64,000 nt of DNA, from contig NW_026262712.1 in assembly GCF_021869535.1 (NCBI RefSeq), positions 99,514,140-99,578,139 on the forward strand. The letters run 5' to 3'. Shown one piece after another: positions 35,676 through 47,684 of the stretch (its first letter is position 1; every line of letters begins with the position of its first letter). Made by a program: the position numbers and the translations under genes. A model generated the notes under the pieces. The model was not told the origin of the DNA, did not search any database, and saw only the letters and a program-made list of their open reading frames with translations. This DNA is from Mytilus californianus. Taxonomy: Eukaryota > Mollusca > Bivalvia > Mytilida > Mytilidae.

Positions 35676-37339
35676 TAAAGCCCCGGTCACACATTACCGG
35701 ATAGCGCGAACGGACGCCGAACGGATAACTTTTTTTCAATCCATTCATGTTCGTTAGACGACCGTTCTTGTCCGTTAGAAGTCCGTCCGTATCCGTTGCA
35801 TGTCCGCTTAGTGTCCGTTTTATCCGTCGACGTCCGTTCTGTCCGGTGGAAAATTTTGAGCATGTTCAAAACTTTAAACGGACGTCCAACGGATGAACTG
35901 TCCGTTGAACGTCTGGTAGGCGTCTGTTTTTTACGGTACTCGTCCGTTTCGTTTCCGTTTTGTATCAGATCCTTCGCCGTTATACATCCGTTGGAGGTCC
36001 GGTAGACCAATTCACCAACGGACTTCTACCGGACGTATACCGGATAAAACGGATGATGAACGGATGTGTAACGGATGTGATACGGACATGAACGGAAGGA
36101 TAACGGATAAAACGGACACATACCGAATTTTTAAATGGATAAATGTCAATTGAAAATTTCGCGTCAGATTTCTTGAGTGTCATGAATGTTTATTATTCGT
36201 GATGGATCTTTGAGTAAGAGCACGTCTTCAATTTCAAGCAGCTCTTATTCAGGCCAGTCTGAACTTAAATGTTGCAAATCTAAACCTACTAGCTATCGAA
36301 AGGAGAAGAAGGAGAAGACATTTCTTCCTCTTCTTTTTCAACCCTTACTCTTAGGCGGGAGTTTGAAAAATAAACTAAAAACAGTTACACGGAAACTTTT
36401 GAATTATTTTTAGGTCATGTGTATGTGATTTACATGTACTATATATTCATGTTGCTCCGCATCACGGTGTGGAGCTATTAGTTTCAGTCGACATACACGC
36501 CATCTTGAAATACTTACTTATTACATATTGATTCTGATTGGTTGCTTTATGATGCGAAAGAGATACAGCAACAGCTATTGGATTAAACCAGATAAAGAAT
36601 TACAGACTTTTCACGTCTCAGGATAAGACATCAAATGCCAGAAAATTAACCATGTGTATTTCAGTTCCGATCAACTGTCATTAGTTCATCTTTGTTTTAT
36701 TATGCATATATTGAACACTGAAATTCAATATCGAAATATCAAATATTAATATGTGTTTATTTGCTTTGTTAATCTGCAATATGCATGATTTGTTTGGCTA
36801 AACAATGTTTCTATACAATGTTTACAAAAATGCATTATCTGTATTTTAAAACTTGTCCCAATCTAGGCACACCTCCTGCGTGAGAGGCACGCCTTCAGTG
36901 TCGTGTCTATTTGTAAATGTTTTAATTTGCAACAAGTAAAGTTAATAATATTTTAAAAGCATGGGTGTATTACGCAAACTCTTTATAAGTAAATACATTG
37001 TATATCAATCCATATCTAAAAATACCAAATTTCCAATACTAAATCAACAACCACTTGTACTCATATTACCTTAAATTAGTATAGAGCGAAGCAGTCAACA
37101 GCTTTTTAGAAAGCTCAAACTTGTCTCCTTTAATTTTTCGCCTAACTTGTTCATCTGTTTTATCCGGTACGACTCCGTAAGGTGTCCGTTTTATGCGGTA
37201 CTCGTCCGTTGGATGTAAGTTCGACATCCCTTCTGTCCGGTACGTTTCCGTTTCTCGTACGTTGCATATCTGTGTGTGTCCGTTTTGCATTCGTTACGCG
37301 TCCGTTCGTCCTATCCGGGAAGGTGTGACCACAGCTTTA
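35676..37339. mobile_element. TCCGTT-rich foldback element, copy 2
   Basis: It runs from TAAAGCCCCGGTCACAC at 35676 to GTGTGACCACAGCTTTA at 37339, with terminal inverted match through ACCGGATAG.GCGAACGGACG. The arms are dense in CCGTT/AACGG words with many variants. The core 36160-36290 is the inverted counterpart of 26150-26280. The TA at each end fits a TA target, as used by Tc1/mariner-type elements, but no transposase is present. It lies just upstream of the acceptor of the Ig exon at 35531. Confidence 0.7.
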
Positions 37340-37539
37340 CATACATGTAGATTCCTTACTATCTTTTATGCGTTTTTACTATATACATTATGAGTTCCTG
37401 TTTCTCTTTCCGCTGCTGGAGGACTATACATTTCCGAGAATTCCATAAGCTAATTAGTCATTGCTTCGCGACTGACTTGATTAACAGCATCATTTTCTTA
37501 AATTTTCCATAAATATATATAAATTCTAAAGCATAAAAT

Positions 37540-37750
37540 TGACGGTACCAATTATTCTGCACCAGATGCGCATTTCTACAATAAATGTCTCTTCAGTGAT
37601 GCTCGAGGCCAAATTATTTGAAAATTCAAAGCTTGCAAAAAAAAAAAATGGAGAGCTTATAAATCAAAAAGGACAAAAAAGTATAGCAAAAACCGGGCTT
37701 TCGAAAGTAGGGTTCCAACTCCTCATGGAAAAGTTAATCTTAAATGATTT
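37540..37750 (+). repeat. Dispersed repeat (CATTTCTACAATAAATGTCTC family)
   Basis: CACCAGATGCGCATTTCTAC, AATAAATGTCTCTTCAGTGATG and GGGTTCCAACTCCTCATGG are shared with 42580-42660, 43120-43195 and, weakly, 19140-19200. The frame through it (RISTINVSSVM) recurs because the repeat recurs and is not a gene. Confidence 0.5.
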
Positions 37751-37984
37751 TTAGCTATTCTATTCAATTACATTTTTGATATGTTTGGCTTACAAAATTA
37801 TAATTAGAATTTTTTTTAGTTGTACAACTGACGACAACTAAACAAAAATTCTAAAGTTATTTCCACCTTCATTCGACAGTAAAAGATGGCCTTCAGAAAT
37901 ATTCTAATGAGGTATTTTCAACCAGCATTTGTAAATCAGATGTGGATTCTTAAAAGACATAAAGATCTACAAATTCCTTGTTTT

Positions 37985-38520
37985 AGGTCATGAAAAAACT
38001 TTCTTTGTGTGCTGATTCCTACAATAAATACACAAAAGATGCTCTCATCCAAAATGCTGGTTTTTTTTTTTTTATCGAGAAAATATTTGATGAATTTGTT
38101 GGAACACAATGTCAGCAGACAGTCTGTATTTCAATGGGTACTTATTGTGAGCCACTTCTGGTCGATTTGTTTTTGTACGCATATGAAGCCGAATTCCTAC
38201 AAAACTTTCGCGAAGACAGAAAAATAAGGCATTCACTTTCAGATATATTGATAATTTCCTGTCATTCAATTACCCACATTTCAATGAGCGCTTATATCTC
38301 ATATGTCCCTGTGAACTTCAAAATTAAAAATAGTTACCAAAAGTAGAAGGTATGCTACATATATATTTCGATCTTTTCCTCGATATAGATGCAAACTAGA
38401 ATATATGACAAACGTTATGATTTCAGTTTTCAAATTGTCAACTTCCCATTTCTCAGTAGTGACATACCCTCGGCTCCAAGGTATGGAGTTTACATATCAC
38501 AGTTTGTCCTGCAATCAGCC
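37985..38520 (+). pseudogene. Penelope-like reverse transcriptase remnant 2
   Basis: The open frame reads FFIEKIFDEFVG, then ISMGTYCEPLLVDLFLYAYE and AEFLQNFREDRK near 38127-38220, the motif B block of the family. In another frame follow RYIDNFLSFNYPHFNERLY near 38240 (the YIDD position has become YIDN), YDKRYDFSFQIVNFPFLSS near 38408 and YGVYISQ near 38485. It is truncated at both ends and frameshifted. Confidence 0.7.
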
Positions 38521-38762
38521 AACTATTGTTTAATAAGAGGTACACAAATAAATGTTTGCTTTATTTGAACTTGTACTTGTACAAAATCAATTTTCCTGTT
38601 ACCCCGCCTACATATTGAACAAGCAGTAATGTGGATATTTCTTTTTGCGTAACAGTTCATTTTGGGTTCCTCTTCGCGGTCCGCGTTTAAACTATGTCGA
38701 TTTCTTGGAGAGAAAAAAACTAAAGCCTCATGTGCCGGTTGTAAAATGCAGGATAAAAACAA

Positions 38763-39003
38763 TATATGTACATTGTCGGAAATATAAAATGTATTTGTAC
38801 TCGCTACGAATCTAAGATCGTACAATTAGATTTTGTATTTTCCAACAATGTACAAATATGTACCGATTTTCAGGTTGTCTGCATATTGATATTGTATAAT
38901 ATCAGCTGCAAGTCACAATATGAAGCTTTTTGTCGAGTGAGCGCAGCGAACGAGTTCAAAAAGGCTTTCTATTGTTTCGAGCAGCTGATATTTTACAATA
39001 TAA
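38763..39003. repeat. Two adjacent hairpin repeats
   Basis: ACATTGTCGGAAATATAAAATG near 38770 pairs with ATTTTGTATTTTCCAACAAT near 38833. Then ATTGTATAATATCAGCTG at about 38891-38908 pairs with CAGCTGATATTTTACAAT at about 38982-38999 around GTCGAGTGAGCGCAGCGAAC. Each is a small palindromic element. Confidence 0.5.
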
Positions 39004-39414
39004 ATATGATGAAAATTTGATAATCGATCCGGGTCAAAGTTATTTAGGCCGGGTTAACTTATCACAAAGCCGTGATATGCAATTTTACGAAGAGCTGCTG
39101 AGCAGACTTAGATCTTAGCTACCAGTACAGTTGTCTGATTTGTAAAAGTACCGATTGTGTCCTGTATCCGATTGTGACATTTTGATATGAGTGTGAGTAT
39201 TCATGGCTGATGATGCATGCATAGTAGGAGACGCTTACACTGCCAATGACCCCGGTCTCACTCCTTTTGAGTTTATGCAATTCCCTCGGTTTTTGTTTTT
39301 AACCTTGATGTGCCTCTTCCTAATCAATTTATGCGATTTGAACATCGGTAAACTAATGTCGCCTTAATTTGGTACATGTTTTTTCCGAAGAAAAAAGTAA
39401 AATCACAAAAATAC

Positions 39415-39605
39415 TGAACTCCGAGGAAAATTCAAAACGGAAAGTCCCTAATCAAATGGCAAAATCAAAAGCTCAAACACATCAAACGAATGGATAACAA
39501 CTGTCATATTCCAGACTTGGTACAGGCATTTTCTTATGTACAAAATGGTAGATTAAACCTGATTTTATAGCTCGCTAAACCTCTCACTTGTATGACAGTC
39601 GCATA
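39415..39605 (+). repeat. Dispersed repeat copy (GAACTCCGAGG family), best preserved
   Basis: GAACTCCGAGGAAAATTC, AAAACGGAAAGTCCCTAATC, AAATGGCAAAATCAAAAGC, AACAACTGTCATATTCCAG and TAAACCTCTCACTTGTATG match 18005, 28565 and, in part, 13430. A second partial tail follows near 39685. Confidence 0.65.
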
Positions 39606-39649
39606 AAATTCATTTATATTGACAACGATGTGTGAACAAAACAAACAGA

Positions 39650-41260
39650 AATAATAGGTGAAAATGTCAAAAATAGAAAATGATCAGTTGAACCTGGTTT
39701 CATAGCTAGCTAACAATTTTGGCAGTTGTATACAGTTCCGTCATATATGTTTACAAACGCAGTGCAAGATATCATATGTTTAGCAAATACTGACGTTTAG
39801 ACACATGTTCATTGTTAAAATCCACATGTTTACTTCCAATCTCTGTTGATTCCTTGTTTTTTTAAGTTACCCAACATGGCCTTTTCATCATACATGAAAA
39901 TGCTGATACGAAAATATGTATATAAATATGTGTGCATTTAGTGAATCAAGTTATCATTTAGATACGTTGTATAGTTTTCATTCGCAACCACAAATAAGCA
40001 CACATTGCGAATCTATAATACTAAAAGAACGCAGGATTTTCAGGAAAAAGGGTGACCAAAACCGAAAAGACCTTATAGCTAAAATTGTCCAGGTTGTTCT
40101 CGTTTTACCATATTTACTCTTACAAGTCTAAACCTTTTGCGTTTATTTTCAAATTCATTTTGTATGCTTCTTTGAAAATACAATTTTCCCAACTTTACAT
40201 CCAGTCTATGATAGAAATATGCAAAAGGCTTATTAGTGACATAACATGTCAACTAAATGAAATGACAATTTGCCCATATGATATAAAAGTCAATCGAAAA
40301 TAATTGATCTCATGCTATATTAAGATTTTGCAGCACCATAAACTAGAAAAGGTATAATTGAAAAAAAAAGTTTACCAAAATGTTACATTTCTGTTGCTCT
40401 GAATATGCTAAGTATGGTAATGTTCAGCTGTCATTTGAATTGATTTTTAAAACTAGCATAATTTGTCCTTCGAAACTTGACAAAATATAATAGTCAGAGT
40501 ATCCCTATAGTTTGGAGTTTACAGGTCTAAAAAGACATGAAATCTTTTACAGTACTTTGATTTTTTTAATGTATTAAATACTTTTATAAAGATTTCCATA
40601 TGAGCTATACATTTTATGTTTTTATGCTTGGTGTTCTTACACTGTGGCAACGGAATTAAAATGCGTGATTTTCACTTTTTTTTCTCAATCATTCGTGTAT
40701 CTAAACATTTTTATCTTTTGCCACTAGCTTATGATATTTGGCATGAATGTGTATTATAATAAGATGGTGTGTAGCATATATCATCATGACCGTAGAAATG
40801 ATTTTTATCTTTGATCTCAAGGTCAAAATACTTGATTTGTTTTCATTTGAAATGCGTTTTTGAAATTTGATACATCACTGCAGTACCTCAATATGATGGG
40901 TCACGTACCATAGGCGATGACCTTGACCTTTGGATTACCACCTACCAACACCCACCCCACCCAACCCCACCCCACCCTTGGTCACATTCAAATCAATACT
41001 TCCAGTGACTGTAATTTGTTTATCATTTACAGCCTTTCAATAATTGATGCTTTTTACAAACAAACAAAAATACACTTCAAAACTATATATCTCACTTTGT
41101 ACCATTGAAATACAATATTCATGGCATCAGATATTGTAATTGTACTATGTTCGTTGTTAATTTGACAAACCTTATTAAATATTATAATGCTTTTGAAAAT
41201 TTAGGCATCTTTGGATGAATTCGACTAAAGTACTTTGTTCATGACACGAGCCAAAAAATT
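39650..41260. other. Mostly unassigned AT-rich sequence
   Basis: A C-rich ACCCACCCCACCC patch lies near 40948-40975, and short open frames occur at 39916-40303 without domains. No supported gene. Confidence 0.4.
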
Positions 41261-41263
41261 TTA

Positions 41264-41585
41264 AAAGCTAAAATGCATTATTAACTCGTCCACTTTAAAA
41301 AATAAATGGAGGTATATTTATATTTTTAATGCACCAGGAGCTGGATAGTTTAAATATAAGGAACTTTTAAGAGTTTGGATAATGCATTTTTACTGGACTA
41401 TCTCCCTTTGTACCATAGAAAATAAATTTTATAAGCTAAAATGCATTATTAACTCTTTCACTTAAAAACAATTGGATGTGTGTTTATATTTTAAATGGAC
41501 CAATAGCAAGGTAGTTTCAAAATATGTTCTTTTAATAATTTCTTAAATGTTTTTTACTGGATTATCTCCCTTGGAATAATCCACA
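41264..41585. repeat. Tandem duplication, 169 bp period
   Basis: AAGCTAAAATGCATTATTAA starts at 41264 and again at 41433. Both units go on through 'ATGGACC/GCACCAGGAGC' variants to TTTTTACTGGA.TATCTCCCTT. The units differ by many substitutions, so the duplication is old. Confidence 0.6.
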
Positions 41586-41959
41586 AACAAATTATCAAGA
41601 TTTAGTGATGTGAAACTTAAATTCAAACTCATGTTCATTCAATAAATGAATAACCTTTAGCTCATCGTTTTCCTCGTCCATAAATTTCAGGGATCTGTTA
41701 TTTAAAAAAAATACTACCTTAGACATAGGGAAACTGGTTCCCGGTACATTATATCATATCCTAACATACTGAAATGGGAACCAGATGAAATATGTTTTCT
41801 ATGGACTTCGTTTACAATGTTGTTTAAACATAATAAGTTTTAATCAAATCTGATGACCTTCTTGTGGGCATTTTGCATGGTGCATGGATTTATGGTAGAC
41901 TGGGTGATAAGAAAATTTTGAAATGTACATATTAGAGTCACAAATATTCATACTAGGAA

Positions 41960-42090
41960 CTTAGGGAATGGTCATTTGTAACCTGAAAAGGGTGGGGGGG
42001 GAGGGATTAAGGGGTCTTAAACATATTTGGGATCAGAAAGGGGGATATCCAATTTTTCAATACTTTAAATGGGAGGGGGTATCGAACATT
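41960..42090. repeat. G-rich dispersed repeat
   Basis: GGGAATGGTCATTTGTAACC is followed by a G9 tract and GGGAGGGGGTATCGAACA. It is related to the C-rich hairpin repeat near 12118-12228. Noncoding. Confidence 0.4.
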
Positions 42091-42231
42091 TTTTAGAAGA
42101 TTTGAGCAATTCTGTATTTCAAACATGCAAAAATTATAACTTATTCGATGAATACTCTAAATCAATATCTGATTATTACCAGATAATAGTGTCTAACACT
42201 TGAATCAGATGTCATATATATATATATATAT

Positions 42232-43350
42232 ACAAGTCTAAATTGAAAACAACGTTCAAACCTATGATTGCGTTGGATAAAAACCGCAATTTTTATACGT
42301 GTGCATGCAAAACAAATTTCTTGTTAGAGGGGTCTAAATACAGCACAAACAACATTTCCCAAAAGACCAAAAAAGTGTAAAAGTATATTTTGACAAAACG
42401 CATTTGACTAACAGGTCGAGCAACAAATGTTCTTAAATCCTGCTGACTGCCATTGGCGATTGCCAAATAAACGGATCACAAGGTGTAAAAAATGGATCTT
42501 AACTATAAATTTAATACCAAACAGAAAACAATAAATTGCGACAAAGATGGTATACCGCAAACAAAGGTGCAAAGATTTTTTGTACACCATATCCGGATTT
42601 CGACAATTAATGTCTCTTCAGTGATGTTAGGAATCGAAACGGTATTTGGAAGGTCACATAATTTACCTCAATTTAGGATAGACTCTTGAATTTTGAGGAG
42701 TCAAAATAGGATGAACGGATCATATAAACCCGAAGGCAAATATAATACGAGCCCAAACGAAAAAATATAAACAAGTCTAAATTGAAAACAACGTTCATAC
42801 CTATGATTGCGTTGGATAAAAACCGCAATTGTATACGTGTACATGCAAAACAAATTTCTTGTTAGAGGGGTCTAAATACAGCATAAACAACATTATCTAA
42901 AAGACCAAAAAAGTAAAAAAGTATATTTAAACAAAACGCAATTGACTAACAGGTCGAACAACGAATGTTCTTAAACCCTGCTGACTGCCATTGCTGATTG
43001 CCAAATAAACGGATCACAAGATGTAACAAAATGGATCTATATTATTAATTTAATACCAAACAGAAAACAATAAACTTGCGGAAAAGATGGTATACCGCAA
43101 ACATGAGGTGCAAAAATTTGTACACCATATCCGGATTTCGACAATTAATGTCTCTTCGGTGATGTTAGGAATCGAAACGGTATTTGGAAGGCCATATAAA
43201 CAAGTCTAAATTGAAAACAACGTTCAAACCTTATCCGGATTTCAACAATATATAAAATGACTGAATAATAGCCAACGATAAATCTTACGGGGCGATGGAT
43301 CATATAATTATGATACAGTACACTACAAAATATAATATATAACAAGTCTA
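42232..43350. repeat. Tandem duplication of a 430-540 bp unit
   Basis: ACAAGTCTAAATTGAAAACA starts at 42232, 42771 and 43200, and a short ACAAGTCTAAAAGG at 43342. The first two units run through GATTGCGTTGGATAAAAACC, CTTGTTAGAGGGGTCTAAAT and ATTAATGTCTCTTC. Unit 1 carries an extra 110 bp spacer, so periods are 539 and 429. Units differ by only a few per cent, so the duplication is fairly recent. A (TA)n run precedes unit 1. Confidence 0.75.
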
Positions 43351-43354
43351 AAAG

Positions 43355-43985
43355 GGTACAACATCACCAAAAAATAACAATAAAATGAACAAATGTTAAA
43401 TATTTCGGATAACAGATATCCTTCATCAGTATGAATATGATGTAAAATGAATCTATTCTGATTACAAAACTATAACAATCTTGAAATTTATACAATAAAA
43501 CAGTTAAACCCGAACATCATAGAGACGCTTGTACAATTCTAATTTTTTTTGTAAACATGACGTGGGTTATAAAGCTATTGACAACAGAGTCTGCAAAGAT
43601 ATACTTTCAATAAAAATAGTAATGTGCGATATGAACTGGTGCAATTCTAAAATTTAAAAGGTGACGACAGCTACGATGTTACAACAACGATTGAGTGGAA
43701 ATACATTCCCAATTAACAGCACTGACCGATGTAAGCTGGAATAAGATTTCAAATTTGAAAACGGTAGAGTATTTATAACAGAGGCTGCGTATTTAAACAT
43801 CCCAAATAAATAACAGTTTGATTATGATTAGAAAAAAATAATAGTAAATTTTGACTAAGGTTTAATAATTGAACGTGACTGCGTACTTGTACATCCCTCC
43901 CAAATGAATTGAACCCTGTAATTTAAACTGGTATAATTAAAAAATTCATTAAAACTGTAAGAGTCCAGTACGGAAGCCTAAGTTA
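43355..43985. repeat. Downstream dispersed repeat sequence
   Basis: AAATATTTCGGATAACAGAT and ATCCTTCATCAGTATGAATA near 43400 are words of a common mussel repeat adjoining the ACAAGTCTAA family. The rest holds no gene. Confidence 0.35.
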
Positions 43986-44189
43986 CCGGAAACAAGTGAT
44001 GGTAGGAAAAATGAGTGACTCATTCTATGTTTTTTCATTTATGCCCTCTGGGGAAACTGTCTTTAGCTTTCTTATCCAAAACCTTTCCCGAGCAAGTCTG
44101 TCGTCCCTTGACCAACCCTCGTTGTGGTCAATGATTGTGATGGTAAGGTTTTTGAGATCAGCTTGGGCAGTGATGGTGATACATGGCTG

Positions 44190-45005
44190 TGTACATTTTG
44201 TATATATAATTCGTCTAAACATCATCCCAACAATGTTAGATCTGTAAATTTGCTTTCGCAAATTTTTTGTTCTTCCCACACCGGGATTCGAACTCCGGCT
44301 CTTGAGATATCGTGACACCAAATCGCTTGTACTGTATCCGACGCGCTAGACCACTCGACCACCTGGGCTTCACAAAATCATAAAGCTTTCGGTGGCCGGG
44401 TGTTACCTTTCCTCGTCAGTTTTAATCTAGCGTCGTAATACAGTACATGATATATAAGGCATGAAGATGGAATTGTTACAGATCAGCTGAAATATCTATT
44501 GTAAAGGATCCTACAAATTAATGCAAGATACAGTCACAGAAATAATTATATTTATAAGTACGTCTGAACCAGTGACAACTCTACAACAGATTTATCCATC
44601 GGATCACCAGCAGTGATGGTGATACATGGCTGTGTACATTTTGTATATATAATTCGTCTAAACATCAGCCCAATAATGTTAGATCTGTAAATTTGCTTTC
44701 GCAATTTTTTTTTTTTTTTATATATATATATATATATAATTCGTCTAAATAACAGCCCAACAATGTTAGATCTGTATATTTGCGTAAGCACATTTTTTGT
44801 TCTTCCCTGGCCGGGATTCGAACTCATGCTACTGTATATATAACTCGTCTCAAATTTAGTACAACAATGTTAGATCTTCAAATTTGCGTTAGCAAATTAT
44901 TTGTTCTTCCCTTAGCGGAATTCGAACCCTTGCTTCTGTGACATCGCGGCAACACCAATTGCACCTTGTCCATTGCCCTAGACAACTCGACCACCTTGGC
45001 ATGGT
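44190..45005 (-). mobile_element. Cluster of three tRNA-derived SINE copies
   Basis: On the minus strand, copy 1 has head AGGTGGTCGAGTGGTCTAGC near 44367, B-box GAGTTCGAATCCCGG near 44290 and body down to ATATATACAAAATGTACAC near 44190. Copy 3 has head AAGGTGGTCGAGTTGTCTAG near 44996 and GGGTTCGAATTCC near 44929. Between them lies a copy lacking the head, with GAGTTCGAATCCCGGCC near 44821 and a TATATA tail. A further body copy lies near 44600-44700. All share CAAATTTACAGATCTAACAT. A boxes match TRGYNNANNNG (TGGTCGAGTGG). No acceptor stem is present, so these are SINEs and not tRNA genes. Confidence 0.7.
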
Positions 45006-45435
45006 ACATGATGTATAGTAGCAAGTAGATGGTGTACCTTTCAGATCAGCTATTTTTGTAGTATTTGAACAAAATAAAATAAATTCAGATCCCCCAACCC
45101 CCAATGAAAGAAAATGACCAGTCCCTTGGATGTAAAACAAAGTAGCACATTAAACTTATCAAGACACCTTTCCCTGTAATCGTCCGACTAACGACACCTA
45201 CACTTAACAGGTGAAATGGAGTGGTCGTACCAAAGATGAAAAATCATTCAGCTATAACATAAAATATACATACATATTCGACTTAACGTTATAATTTTTG
45301 AAAAGAACGGATATTGGGCAATGGTCATGGAATTTTCTTGGGTTTTTGTTGTCTTTATCTGGTATTGTAATTATTTACATGTACTTATGAACCTATGTCA
45401 TTGATTCCTTTCCTCCGTTCCCGAATATTATAAAA

Positions 45436-45600
45436 ATAAGGAGATGTGGTATGATTACCACCGAGACAACTTTGTTCTACCAAAATTCAAATGAAGTGGA
45501 TGTAATCAATTATAGGCAACCGTACGGCCTTCAACGTTGAGAAAAATCCATACAGTATAGTCGGCTATTAAAGGCCTCGACTTGTTTGAAGGCGCCATAT
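45436..45600 (-). repeat. Dispersed repeat (GGAGATGTGGTATGATTGCC family)
   Basis: On the plus strand it reads GGAGATGTGGTATGATTACC, GAGACAACTTTGTTCTACCA, TATAGGCAACCGTACGGCCT and TCAACGTTGAG. This is the most familiar mussel interspersed repeat. Another copy is at 52170-52275, a decayed one at 54640-54730, and its complement at 23150 and 53335. Confidence 0.6.
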
Positions 45601-45905
45601 GATCTTCACGAGAAACACGTCGGGTGTCTTGAAAGAAGTTGGAATTGGTTACCTTTTCGGAGCACTTGAATTGATCCCTGTTTTACGGGGTCCGTGTTTT
45701 CTCGTATAGCTTTTGTGACATTGTCTTTGATTTTTTATTTTGTCTCTGGATTTTTTTTTTATGCGACTGTCTCAAGCCCGAAATATGTTGGTCTAAAGTA
45801 TGTCTTTGCCTCAAGAATATTTTAAGTTAAAACAATTATATGCTGCGTCCTTGCATTCGATCTCGTTCAGAGTTCGCTTTATGTTGTGGGTTATGAGTTA
45901 CAATT

Positions 45906-46627
45906 TTGACTAAAATCAGCAAAGACCCATCGAAACAACATCTGATACAAAAATTTAACAATTATACTTTTAAATATTTGGATGATATATTGGCTCACAA
46001 TAATGACGACTTCAGTATGTATACTAAAGAAATTTATCCTGTTGAACTTACTTTAAATAAAGCTAATACTAACAATGACCACTGTCCTTTCATCGATCTT
46101 GATATCTATATCATTAACGGGTAGCTTAATACAAAATTATATGATAAAAGAGATGATTTTTCATTTCCTATCGTTAATTATTCATTTTTAGATGGTGACG
46201 TTCCCCTGTCACCATCTTATGGTGTTTATATATCTCAACTTGTACGATTCGCTCGTGTATGTAACAACGTATTAGATTTTAGCGAGAGAAATTTATGTGT
46301 ATTACTGAAAAATTATTACACCAGGGTTTTCGATATCATAAACTAGTCAAAACATTTACTAAATTTTATCATCGGTATAAGTACACCATTCGTAAATGTA
46401 ACTCAACATGCAGAAATCTTATACGTTCGGGTATTTCACATCCAATCTTTTATGGTAATATTCTTTACAAAGCACAAAAATGTCAGTATTCACCTCAAAA
46501 GCTAACAATACCTTTAAACAGACTTATTAAGAAGGGATATAGTTACGATACTGTTGTCAGGTCATTAAAGATTGCATATTTTGGCTTTAATATTGATTCA
46601 CTTATAGGGTCTTTGCATCGGAATTAA
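45906..46627 (+). pseudogene. Penelope-like reverse transcriptase remnant 3, best preserved
   Basis: FKYLDDILAHNNDDFSMYTK keeps a YLDD catalytic box near 45975. Then come EIYPVELTLNK and FIDLDIYIING to a stop at 46122-46124, followed without frame change by LNTKLYDKRDDFSFPIVNYS and YGVYISQLVRFARVC. After a frameshift near 46280 the frame 46295-46627 reads FRYHKLVKTFTKFYHRYKYT and HPIFYGNILYKAQK to its end. The N-terminal half is missing. No GIY-YIG endonuclease was seen downstream. Family assignment is from remembered wording of related mollusc and cnidarian elements. Confidence 0.75.
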
Positions 46628-46629
46628 AC

Positions 46630-47375
46630 ATATTTATTCTAAAACCAGTTGTTGGCATGACACGGGTTATGTTCTTCTCATATATTTTATGATGGTATAA
46701 TACTAAACCCCTAACAGGAGGGATTGTGCCTGATATTCATATGATGAAGACATAATCTTTCAATCAGTTTAATTGAGGTCTGGAGCTGGCATGTCAGTAA
46801 CTGCTATAGTAGTCTGTTGTTATTTATGTATTATTGTCATTTTGTTTATTTTCTTTTGTTTCCTATTCTGACATCGGACTCGGACTTCTCTTAAACTGTG
46901 CGTACTGTTGTATGTTTGTTTTTTCTACATTGGCTAGAGGTATAGGGGGAGGGTTGAGATCTCAAAAAACATGTATAACCCAACCGCATTTTTGCGCCTG
47001 TCCCAAGTCAGGAGCCTCTGACCTCTGTTAGTCTTGTATCATTTTTAATTTTAGTCTCTTGTGTATAATTTGGAGTTTAGTATGGCGTCCATTATCACTG
47101 AACTAGTATACATATTTGTTTAGGGGCCAGCTGAAGGACGCCTCCGGGTGCGGGAGTTTCTCGCTGCATTGAAGACCCATTGGTGGCCTTCGGCTGTTGT
47201 CTGCTCTATTGTCGGGTTGTTGTCTCTTTGACACATTCCCCATTTCCATTCTCAATTTAACGTATCCAACCGTATTAAAGATCACACATGGGTGTTTGTT
47301 TGATCTGTTGCATTGTGTGATTATATAAAAATATTTCTTCATGACTTGGTCCATGTTTGTTCTTTTTCTCATTAT
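46630..47375 (+). repeat. 3' tail of the Penelope-like element plus dispersed repeat
   Basis: 46645-46900 (TTGGCATGACACGGGTTATG, GAGGTCTGGAGCTGGCATGT) looks like its 3' UTR. 46925-47060 has the CTGTCCCAAGTCAGGAGCCT tail. 47060-47260 (TATGGCGTCCATTATCACTG, GAAGGACGCCTCCGGGTGCG, GACACATTCCCCATTTCC) recurs in reverse complement at 50535-50700. Confidence 0.6.
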
Positions 47376-47684
47376 TGTTAAAGTCTAATTTGTGCTATTG
47401 GAACTCAAAAAAAATAATCAAAATATATATTAAACATGTGCAGTGTGTAAATGTTCTGTTAAGTTAAATTGCTATAAAGTATAGAATACATTCTGGAGGC
47501 ATCCGAGGACAAAATTAAAAGAAGTTACAGAGCCATACGCCGCCCTTGTCAATATACATAAAACATTGTTTGATTACACATTTACTACTTAAATGATTTG
47601 TTCCCTTCAATTTCCCAATTTTATTACCGAAGCTAAAATAAAATAATGAGGACCTTCCATTTCTGAGTAGGTGGAAAGGGTATT

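Noticed and set aside
35532..35748. N-terminal extension of the second Ig exon as coding
   Set aside because: The extension contains a TTTTGTTTTTCAG acceptor just before the Ig domain and low-complexity sequence upstream; the phase 1 exon model fits better.
44260..45000. tRNA genes on the minus strand (A and B boxes present)
   Set aside because: No acceptor stem pairing and no sensible anticodon arm; several decayed copies share a SINE body, so these are SINEs.
46925..47375. Plus- and minus-strand frames in the dispersed tail repeat as small proteins
   Set aside because: The same sequence recurs in complement at 50535-50705 and in part at 1376-1700 and 22797, each with different interruptions.
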